NCBI GenBank assembly: GCA_027046105.1
Contig: JALTZQ010000083.1
Location: forward strand, 1 to 17,738
Length of the DNA stretch: 17,738 nucleotides
DNA from: Pyrodictiaceae archaeon
GTDB taxonomy: Archaea > Thermoproteota > Thermoprotei_A > Sulfolobales > Pyrodictiaceae
Direction of reading: 5' to 3'
Position 1 is the stretch's first letter. Every line of letters begins with the position of its first letter. The translations under genes were made by a program, and so were the position numbers. Positions 1 to 6,161 of this stretch are shown here, one piece after another. The notes below the pieces were generated by a model that ran no database searches, had not been told where the DNA came from, and worked only from the letters and a program-made list of their open reading frames with translations.

Positions 1-1
1 C

Positions 2-625
2 TTTTATGCTAGGTGCATACGGTGTGGCTTATGCTACTATGCTTGCACCTACATGGGCTACCACGCTATTAGGTTATTGGGGGTTGTCAACGATCTGAGA
101 CGGCTCGGCACACCCGTCGTCGACGACATAATGAACTATCCTTGCACACTATGCATGGAGTGTACAAAGGTTTGTCCTACGGGTGCCTTGGAGGAGGTAA
201 AACCCCAAGAGGTGAGAATGGGGGTTGCATTAATCGATCCAGATCTTTGTTGGGCATGGAATAGCGGTGACTGCAAGAGTTGTGCTAAGGCATGCCCATT
301 TGGGAGCGAGGTCTTTGAGTTCACTTATAATGAGTGGGGTGTACATACGAGAGTTAGGCCAGAAAAGTGTACGGGTTGTGGACTGTGTGTACCAGCTTGT
401 CCCATAGTTGGATCAGCTATACACGTGCTTCCCATTGAAGAATATGAGAGGAGAACACGTAACTACAAGGGCTTAGGTATAAGCTATGACGAGTATCTGC
501 AACTTATACTCAATACTGAGCGTAGTGACCCATACAAAGCAACATGGAGGACAGCCATAAACACCGATTTCATCATGAACCGTAGGGGTATCATTGAGGA
601 GAAAATTGTGACAGAGCTCAAGTAG
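2..625 (+). CDS. napG: NapG/MauM-type polyferredoxin (5'-truncated by window edge)
   Basis: The reading frame is open to the left edge, so the true start lies outside the window; about 207 C-terminal residues are visible. Four cysteine clusters can be read. The first (CIRCGLCYYAC) lies before the first internal ATG at 53, which is why the frame must extend upstream. The others are CTLCMECTKVCP, a longer-spaced CWAWNSGDCKSCAKACP and CTGCGLCVPACP. Four [4Fe-4S] clusters with one widened third motif are the pattern of NapG/MauM ferredoxins. These relay electrons with NapH from the quinol pool to a periplasmic molybdoenzyme such as NapA. The gene is followed 36 bases later by a NapH-like gene and then a NapD-like gene on the same strand, which supports the call. 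Whether the partner is nitrate reductase or another molybdoenzyme cannot be seen here. Confidence 0.8.
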   Translation, partial: FYARCIRCGLCYYACTYMGYHAIRLLGVVNDLRRLGTPVVDDIMNYPCTLCMECTKVCPTGALEEVKPQEVRMGVALIDPDLCWAWNSGDCKSCAKACPFGSEVFEFTYNEWGVHTRVRPEKCTGCGLCVPACPIVGSAIHVLPIEEYERRTRNYKGLGISYDEYLQLILNTERSDPYKATWRTAINTDFIMNRRGIIEEKIVTELK

Positions 626-661
626 CGCATTGAAACTAGTTATTGGAGGTTAAGTCCCCAT

Positions 662-1588
662 ATGTCCCCAAAGAGGAGGTTTGCGAGACGGCTCTGGCTA
701 TTATTGCGTGGCATCCCTCCTCGTGGCCGTTTTACTCTGGTGAGACGTATACTACAGCTCACAATTCTCATTCTCTTTACTATACAACTTCCTCTAGCAG
801 GACTAATTATTGAGGGTAGTCTTGCCTCAGCCCGTATACTACGCACTATTCCCCTAATGGATCTATTTGCTTGGCTAGAACAAACCCTTGCAACATGGAG
901 TCCCAGCTTCGAGTCAATCACTGCTGTCCTCGTAGTCGTAGGAGTCTATAGCGTTCTAGGTAGATTCTTTTGCGGCTGGGTTTGCCCTATGGATATCATT
1001 TTTAGCTTGTTCGAACGCAAACTCTCTAGCCCAAGAGCAGCAAGACTTACTAGGCCCCATGTATCCCGTGGCTGGGAGAAGAGAATCCCACTAGTCTTCA
1101 TAGTGGTCTATCTTGTGCTTTCACTGATACTGGGTCAGCCATTCTTTACTACTATATCACCAGTTGCTGGTACAACAAAGCTTACCGCAACACTTGTAGG
1201 CATTCTCTACAATATCCCTGGCGCAACGATAGGATTAGTCTTAGCATGGACTACTACTACATTGTTTGCCGTTGCCTTAAACATTGTTGCTGAGCACATA
1301 TTCGGTATAAAGAGATTCTGGTGTCGCTTCGTCTGCCCAATAGGCGCTATTTACGGATTCACGATGAACAAATACAGCCCACTTCGAGTAAGGGTAGTCG
1401 CTGCTGAGAGGTGTAGGGGATGTAATATATGTAGTCTTGCGTGTCCAGTGAGTATTGACCTACTTAGCTATATCAATGCTGGAAGGGATGTCAGAGACTA
1501 TAGGTGCTTTAACTGTGGTAGATGCGTGGAGGTGTGTCCATACAAGGTATTATCTCTAAACCCCCTTACCAAGAAGACGAAAACATAG
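662..1588 (+). CDS. napH: NapH-like membrane-bound ferredoxin-type protein
   Basis: A 308-residue integral membrane iron-sulfur protein. It has a basic N terminus, about four hydrophobic segments (roughly residues 29-50, 86-103, 141-160 and 186-212), and two CX3CP motifs typical of the NapH/NosR/CcoG superfamily (FFCGWVCP at 103-109 and FWCRFVCP at 219-226). A C-terminal pair of [4Fe-4S] motifs follows (C251/254/257/261 and C282/285/288/292). NapH-type proteins oxidise quinol in the membrane and pass electrons to NapG. The ATG has a clear GGAGGT at 645-650, 11 bases upstream. It lies 36 bases after the NapG-like gene, consistent with one operon. The family call is firm; assignment to nitrate respiration is inferred from neighbours. 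Confidence 0.82.
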   Translation: MSPKRRFARRLWLLLRGIPPRGRFTLVRRILQLTILILFTIQLPLAGLIIEGSLASARILRTIPLMDLFAWLEQTLATWSPSFESITAVLVVVGVYSVLGRFFCGWVCPMDIIFSLFERKLSSPRAARLTRPHVSRGWEKRIPLVFIVVYLVLSLILGQPFFTTISPVAGTTKLTATLVGILYNIPGATIGLVLAWTTTTLFAVALNIVAEHIFGIKRFWCRFVCPIGAIYGFTMNKYSPLRVRVVAAERCRGCNICSLACPVSIDLLSYINAGRDVRDYRCFNCGRCVEVCPYKVLSLNPLTKKTKT

Positions 1589-1651
1589 GAGGCCAAGACA
1601 CTGGCTCCTATTCCTATAAAGAGGGGAAACGCCACCTTATACGGTATGGAA

Positions 1652-1658
1652 GGAGGTG
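1652..1658 (+). promoter_or_regulatory. Ribosome-binding site that sets the NapD-like start
   Basis: GGAGGTG is the strongest ribosome-binding site near this gene. The first in-frame GTG (1656) lies inside this motif and cannot use it, whereas the GTG at 1665 sits six bases after it. I therefore choose 1665. Confidence 0.6.
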
Positions 1659-1664
1659 TATGGT

Positions 1665-2027
1665 GTGGCGTTTGCTTCCGGATTCATCCTCGTAGCCCCA
1701 CATTACCGTGAGGAACCAAAGAGGAGTGAAGTACGTAAACACCTCGAAAACCTGGGTTTCGAGGTATACGATGTTGGCAAACCGGCCTTCCTAGTCTTTT
1801 ACGTTGAAGCACCTAATCCCAAGATACTTGAAGACGTCATAAAGACTGCAGAAACACACGAGGGCATAATAAAAGCCTACATAGTGTTTGGGTTCCTGGC
1901 CGATAACTCTGTCAAAGAATGGATAAATGATGCTCTTGCCCGTGGCGAAATAGAACTAGATGAATCAATACTAAATATGATTAAGGATATACTCGTGAAG
2001 CTTAGCAAGAGAGAGCCCCGTGACTGA
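1665..2027 (+). CDS. napD: NapD-like chaperone of a Tat-exported molybdoenzyme
   Basis: A 120-residue soluble protein. Residues 5-77 follow the beta-alpha-beta-beta-alpha-beta pattern of NapD: GFILVAP, a helix ending in VRKHLENL, GFEVYDVG, FLVFYVEA, a helix, then HEGIIKAYIVFGF. NapD is a small ferredoxin-like-fold protein that binds the twin-arginine signal peptide of NapA before export. Similarity here is by fold pattern and a few conserved positions, not by any catalytic signature. Its place directly after NapG- and NapH-like genes is the strongest support. A helical tail of about 40 residues (about 80-120) is longer than in a usual NapD of roughly 90 residues. The first in-frame GTG at 1656 is inside the ribosome-binding site, so I prefer 1665. 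The gap after NapH is 76 bases. Confidence 0.6.
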   Translation: MAFASGFILVAPHYREEPKRSEVRKHLENLGFEVYDVGKPAFLVFYVEAPNPKILEDVIKTAETHEGIIKAYIVFGFLADNSVKEWINDALARGEIELDESILNMIKDILVKLSKREPRD

Positions 2028-2067
2028 AACCTTTCTTCATAAAGCCCTACGTTTCCACCTGCATGGT

Positions 2068-3558
2068 TTAGATACCAGTTGCTTCGAGATAAGCTTTGAG
2101 TACTTCTCTTAGCCTTTGCAGTGCTAGTGGATGACGTAGTATAGAGCTACCTACACGCTCCTTACCTAACTCATTCTTTATGGTCTTGTATCTCTCCTCG
2201 TCTAGTACTATGATTAGCTTATCTACGATTCCGAGCTGTTGGAATGCTTGCCTTATTGCTTCGAGGGTCTCAGATTCTAAATGGAAGTATGCGAAGAATA
2301 GCTTATAGTGGTGGCCATGCGCTCTTAGATAGTTTTTAATTCTCTCCTTAGTGACCTCGATATAGTCTTTTTTCACTTCTTCTGTTTCTAGCCATTCTGG
2401 CCAATCATAGCTAGTAAAGGGATATTGGTCGTGGAGTTCGTAGGGTATAACACCTGGCACAGAGACCACAATCAAATGTAGCTTATTGAACCAAGGGTAC
2501 CCGCTTATCGCTGACAAGATGGCTTTATGTGTTTTAGACCGCTTGTAGGGTTTACGGTAGCTACATGGTAGGAGAAGAGCATATACCTTACCGCTAGGTG
2601 GCTTGTAGAAACGAACTATATAGTCTTGCCATACCTGGAAATGAGAATGTTCTAGGATTTCTCTTCCAACCCCTCGCAGGAAGACACGCTTACTTCTCGG
2701 TATCCTAGGCTTAAAGTTAAAGTTTTTATGATCAATCTCTATCACGGTCGAACCCAACTTATAGATCCTATCACTTATCTTCTCCGCTTCTAACTCCCCT
2801 AGGACGGATTCAACAAGTTCTCTAAACTCTCCCTCATCTAGAGGCTTCCATCTACCCTCTAACCAGTCGTTAAATAGCCGTGACCCCGAATGCGGATATG
2901 TATTGATCACGACTATACTATCTGCATAACTTTGAGCGAGCTTTATCGTCTCCCGTAGTAGTCTTCGCTGCTCCTCTTTATTGCGGTAGAGTTGTGGGTG
3001 CGGATTTACTAGCACATACGTCCGTACACCGAAACCCATTTCGCGAAGAAGATTAGCTGCACGAATATAGTCGCTAACACGCATATTTTTATTAAGCAGT
3101 TCAAGAACCTTGTTGTCGGCTACTTCAAGGCCTATAGCTACTGTTATCTTTATGCCTTTTACATTAATTTCTCTAAGTATCTCTGGCGTTATATAGTCCG
3201 GTCTAGACTCAATGACTACCTCTCTAAAACCATAGCTATACGCTTTTTCTATGAGGAAGCGTACGAAGGTTAGTGGAAATTGTCTAGGATCCAAGAGGCT
3301 ACCAGAGGAGAATATCTTTACTATCTCCGCTCTGCCTCGATATCTTTCAAGAGTGTTCACATACTTCTTTTCCAGTTCCTCGAGACTAGTTTTAGCCTCC
3401 TTACGGCCCCATCCACAAAAATAACAAGCCCCCCAACCACATCTTCCATGCTCTAACACCACTGCTACACTACGTGCACTCTCCAACAAAGACACCCCAA
3501 TAACCAATGACCCTTGCCCGACTATCATTCCGTCCTGTAATGCATACCTGGAGTACAT
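2068..3558 (-). CDS. RaSEA-type radical SAM protein fused to ArcS-type DUF5591 domain
   Basis: About 496 residues. The N-terminal part (to about 310) is a radical SAM domain of the RaSEA family (COG1244-like). It has a CX4CX2C cluster motif (C40, C45, C48 in CGWGACYFC), the family block FSSGSLLDPRQFP, ESRPDY, and AIGLEVADNKVLE followed by a conserved helix and VRTYVLVNP. The C-terminal part (about 325-490) carries CSYRKPYKRSKTH followed by a VPGVIPYELHDQYPF block. These are hallmarks of the DUF5591 core of ArcS, the archaeosine synthase that attaches lysine to preQ0 in tRNA. RaSEA cleaves that adduct to leave the formamidine of archaeosine at tRNA position 15. No TGT-like or PUA domain is visible. 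A GTG at 3573 would add five residues; I prefer ATG 3558 because a TATA-like box fits a leaderless start there. It diverges from the Dph6-like gene. Confidence 0.75.
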   Translation of the reverse strand: MYSRYALQDGMIVGQGSLVIGVSLLESARSVAVVLEHGRCGWGACYFCGWGRKEAKTSLEELEKKYVNTLERYRGRAEIVKIFSSGSLLDPRQFPLTFVRFLIEKAYSYGFREVVIESRPDYITPEILREINVKGIKITVAIGLEVADNKVLELLNKNMRVSDYIRAANLLREMGFGVRTYVLVNPHPQLYRNKEEQRRLLRETIKLAQSYADSIVVINTYPHSGSRLFNDWLEGRWKPLDEGEFRELVESVLGELEAEKISDRIYKLGSTVIEIDHKNFNFKPRIPRSKRVFLRGVGREILEHSHFQVWQDYIVRFYKPPSGKVYALLLPCSYRKPYKRSKTHKAILSAISGYPWFNKLHLIVVSVPGVIPYELHDQYPFTSYDWPEWLETEEVKKDYIEVTKERIKNYLRAHGHHYKLFFAYFHLESETLEAIRQAFQQLGIVDKLIIVLDEERYKTIKNELGKERVGSSILRHPLALQRLREVLKAYLEATGI

Positions 3559-3582
3559 TGTTGCGTGTATCACGAGGCTGAG

Positions 3583-3588
3583 TTTATA
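3583..3588 (-). promoter_or_regulatory. TATA-like box for the RaSEA fusion gene
   Basis: On the minus strand this reads TATAAA. Its centre is about 27 bases from the ATG at 3558, so transcription would begin almost at the start codon, as in leaderless archaeal mRNAs. There is no good Shine-Dalgarno motif in front of ATG 3558 or GTG 3573, which agrees. Confidence 0.45.
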
Positions 3589-3642
3589 GCCTTGCTCTAA
3601 CGCGTGGTGAGAGGTCGTAGTGTAAGCTAGTGGTGTTAAGCT

Positions 3643-4266
3643 TTGGTGCGTGTAGCGTTCTTATCTGGGGGCAAGGATTCCCTCTTTGCAGCATACCTTT
3701 CACATCCAATAGACTATGCTGTGTTACTGGTCTATGATTTTCCAAGGCCTAGCCCACACCTGGTTAACCTTGGCAAGTCTATAGAGACTATACTGTTGAC
3801 TAATACACCTGTTGTTACTGCTAGGCTTCAAAAGGGTAAGGAGAAGAATGAGACAATACGTCTTCTTTCCCAGCTTGGAGCAACTGTTATTATCGCTGGT
3901 GATGTCTATGTGGAGGATCATCTACGCTATATGGAGGACATAGCTAATGCTGTTGGTGCTAAGCTACGGGAACCATTGTGGGGCATGGAGCCCATGGAGG
4001 TCCTTTATCAAGAGGTTGAGGCCGGTTTTAGAGCACTAATAGTTGGTGTTGATCCTAGATTAAAGAATTGGCTCGGAAAAATACTTGACAGCAATAGCGT
4101 TGATAGTTTTGTTGAAAACGCCAGCAAAGCTGGCATTGATGTTCTTGGCGAACGCGGCGAGTACCATACAGTAGTGGTTTCAAGCCCCTTACATAAGGCT
4201 GCCTTGAGCTATAGTGGGTCTAGCGTAGAGGTCTACAATGACTACCTTATTTTACGCATTTGGTGA
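3643..4266 (+). CDS. dph6: Diphthine-ammonia ligase (Dph6 family)
   Basis: A 207-residue ATP pyrophosphatase of the adenine nucleotide alpha-hydrolase fold. It has the P-loop SGGKDS at 8-13, a GDVYVEDH segment at 86-93, PLWGMEP at 111-117, and the Dph6 signature GERGEYHTVVV at 169-179. Dph6 catalyses the last, ATP- and ammonia-dependent amidation step that turns diphthine into diphthamide on elongation factor 2. The length is close to that of archaeal homologues. The start is TTG 3643 (GGTG at 3632-3635, seven bases upstream) or GTG 3646; both give nearly the same protein. Its stop at 4264-4266 overlaps the ribosome-binding site of the next gene, so the two are probably co-translated. Confidence 0.85.
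   Translation: MVRVAFLSGGKDSLFAAYLSHPIDYAVLLVYDFPRPSPHLVNLGKSIETILLTNTPVVTARLQKGKEKNETIRLLSQLGATVIIAGDVYVEDHLRYMEDIANAVGAKLREPLWGMEPMEVLYQEVEAGFRALIVGVDPRLKNWLGKILDSNSVDSFVENASKAGIDVLGERGEYHTVVVSSPLHKAALSYSGSSVEVYNDYLILRIW
4262..4266 (+). promoter_or_regulatory. Ribosome-binding site overlapping the Dph6 stop codon
   Basis: GGTGA covers the TGA stop of the Dph6-like gene and lies eight bases before ATG 4275. It selects this ATG over the in-frame TTG 4260 and GTG 4263, which fall on or before the motif, and suggests translational coupling. Confidence 0.55.
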
Positions 4267-4274
4267 AGTATACC

Positions 4275-5051
4275 ATGTGCATGCCCTGCCATGTCATAGG
4301 GGAGACTGTTTTCAGTACTGTAAGAAGGTTTGTTCGCTCAACAAACTGTGACTGTATTGCTCTTAGCGGAGGCATAGACACTAGCGTGGTAGCCTTAGCT
4401 GCTGTATTGGAGGGAGTTAAACTAAGAGCTCTAACTGCTTACTATGTTAGAGGGCTGGCTAGGGATTTAATCTATGCCATACACGTGGCCAAAATCCTTG
4501 GCTTGGAGCATATTCTTTTACCTTTAGATGACAATTATATTGCTTCGAGAGCAGGGTTTGTGATTTCTTGTACTGGTCGATATGATTACATAGAGTTGAG
4601 AAATGACGTTGTATTCCTGCGTGTGCTCGAGGAAGCTGCTGCCATGGGATGTAGATGCATTTATCTTGGCGATGGGGGAGATGAAGTATTTGCAGGCTAT
4701 GAGTTCATGCATTTACTTAACTCCCTGGAGCTTAGAAGGAAGATACTACACTACATTGTTTATGGTAGATACCCCGGACTCCAACTAGCCGATTGCATGG
4801 GGTTTAAGGCTTATGCCCCACTCCTTAATGACGAAGTAGCCGAAATAATACTAAAGACCCCAATGGAATGTCTACGTAGTAGCCTTGGATCGGGTAAGGC
4901 TTTATTGAGAGATATTCTGGCTCATCATGGTCTATGGTTGATCGCTGAACGGTCTAAGACGCCTGCTGAAGCTGGGGCTGGGACTACTATTCTTGGTAAA
5001 TCAAGGCTTGAAGCTATAGTAGGAACTAAGCTCTCTTCAACCCACTACTAG
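4275..5051 (+). CDS. Stand-alone asparagine-synthetase-like ATP pyrophosphatase
   Basis: A 258-residue protein matching only the C-terminal synthetase domain of class B asparagine synthetases. It has the PP-loop SGGIDTS at 31-37, the LGDGGDEVFAGYEFMH block at 131-146 (usual family form GEGADELFGGY), and a late KTPAEAGAGTT segment. The glutaminase domain of AsnB is absent, so ammonia would have to come free or from a partner protein. The synthetase reaction activates a carboxylate as an acyl-adenylate and amidates it; the substrate here is unknown. With ATG 4275 the protein starts Met-Cys and has a CxxCH motif at residues 2-6 plus a CxC at 25-27 next to the PP-loop. It is coupled to the Dph6-like gene upstream, another ATP-dependent ammonia ligase. 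It could be a free-ammonia asparagine synthetase or a modifying enzyme. Confidence 0.7.
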   Translation: MCMPCHVIGETVFSTVRRFVRSTNCDCIALSGGIDTSVVALAAVLEGVKLRALTAYYVRGLARDLIYAIHVAKILGLEHILLPLDDNYIASRAGFVISCTGRYDYIELRNDVVFLRVLEEAAAMGCRCIYLGDGGDEVFAGYEFMHLLNSLELRRKILHYIVYGRYPGLQLADCMGFKAYAPLLNDEVAEIILKTPMECLRSSLGSGKALLRDILAHHGLWLIAERSKTPAEAGAGTTILGKSRLEAIVGTKLSSTHY

Positions 5052-5146
5052 CAGGTCACCCTACAATAGATCAGCACCACGAGAGTATTACGGAGACGGG
5101 TGCAAGTTCTGGCCTACACCACATAGAGCTTTATGGGTTACCGGGT

Positions 5147-6103
5147 GTGCATCCCCCCGTAACTGTCGACTTACTAAAGTATACCGATGATTGTGTACGG
5201 ATTGTTGCCGCTGCCGCACGTATGACTGTTTCAAAGAAGGATCATAAGGAGCTGCTAGCTATGAGTATGGATGAGGCATCTTTATGGATACGTGAGCTCG
5301 TACGCCGTGGACATGGGAGCCCACTGGAACACTGTAGCTATACCTTCCTCGTAGAGTGTAGCCGTATTTGTAGTCACCAGCTCGTGCGCCACCGTATTGC
5401 TAGTTACACGCAACAGAGTATGAGATACACTGAGGGTTTTCTTCGTAAAGCTGTCCTCGAACTTTGTAAGCTAACCGGTAAGAGGTGTCCAGGAAGGCCA
5501 CGAGATGGAAATGATTACAGCATTTACATTGAAGTAGTCGAGGAGGTTTCTTCAAGACTCAACATGCTCTTAGATGAAGTTGTTAACACGCTTAGTGCTG
5601 CTTTCGTGTTCCCACCACGAGTTCTTAGAAATCAAGAACTCCTCGTCAAGGTATCAGCGAGGTATTTGGACTCAGTAGGGACTTACTACGAGCTTCTTGC
5701 TCGTGGTGTAGCGAAAGAGGATGCACGTTTCGTTTTACCACTCGCTATACGGACACGAGTTATTGTTACCATGAATGCACGTGAACTCATTGAAAGCTTT
5801 CTCCCTCTACGCATGTGTTCAAGAGCACAATGGGAGATAAGGCTAGCCGCATGGCTACTTTGGAGGAAACTCGTGATGCTCCATCCTCAACTGTTCTCGT
5901 ATGCAGGCCCACGCTGTGTTTACATGGAGAACCGTGTACGTGGAGAGCCCTGTAAACTACAAGAGTTCCTTGAGGGAAGATGCGATTTCACGATAAGTAA
6001 CTGCCCTGAACTAGTCCCTCGCGAAGGCATTGCTAACTGTCTGAGACACTCCTCAACCATAATAGATGATGTCATGGCGAAAGAGGGCTCACTTACACAC
6101 TAG
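5147..6103 (+). CDS. thyX: Flavin-dependent thymidylate synthase ThyX
   Basis: 318 residues. ThyX makes dTMP from dUMP using FAD, NADPH and methylene-tetrahydrofolate. The signature RHRX7S is complete (R81-H82-R83 to S91), preceded by HGSPLEH at 56-62 and followed near residue 210 by the NARELIESFLPLR/AQWEIR block that binds dUMP and flavin. The GTG at 5147 puts seven residues before the first conserved strand (VTVDLLKYTDD), which suits the family; no strong ribosome-binding site is seen. The protein is longer than bacterial ThyX (about 220-250). The extra length includes an insert around 100-130 and a C-terminal tail with five cysteines (257, 269, 279, 286, 298). The 95 bases between the upstream gene and this one show no convincing feature. 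Confidence 0.93.
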   Translation: MHPPVTVDLLKYTDDCVRIVAAAARMTVSKKDHKELLAMSMDEASLWIRELVRRGHGSPLEHCSYTFLVECSRICSHQLVRHRIASYTQQSMRYTEGFLRKAVLELCKLTGKRCPGRPRDGNDYSIYIEVVEEVSSRLNMLLDEVVNTLSAAFVFPPRVLRNQELLVKVSARYLDSVGTYYELLARGVAKEDARFVLPLAIRTRVIVTMNARELIESFLPLRMCSRAQWEIRLAAWLLWRKLVMLHPQLFSYAGPRCVYMENRVRGEPCKLQEFLEGRCDFTISNCPELVPREGIANCLRHSSTIIDDVMAKEGSLTH

Positions 6104-6125
6104 GATACCTACTATATTAAGGGGC

Positions 6126-6130
6126 TTTAA
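6126..6130 (+). promoter_or_regulatory. Possible TATA-like box for the radical SAM gene
   Basis: TTTAA sits about 34 bases before GTG 6162, so a transcript would begin a few bases upstream of the start codon. A second AT-rich stretch, TATATTAA at about 6113-6120, is an alternative. This is judged by position only. Confidence 0.3.
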
Positions 6131-6161
6131 CATAAGCGTCCACTAGTTTGGAAGAGTAACC

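Noticed and set aside
4275..5051. Reading the Met-Cys N terminus as a complete class II glutamine amidotransferase
   Set aside because: The PP-loop begins about 30 residues later, leaving no room for the roughly 200-residue glutaminase domain.
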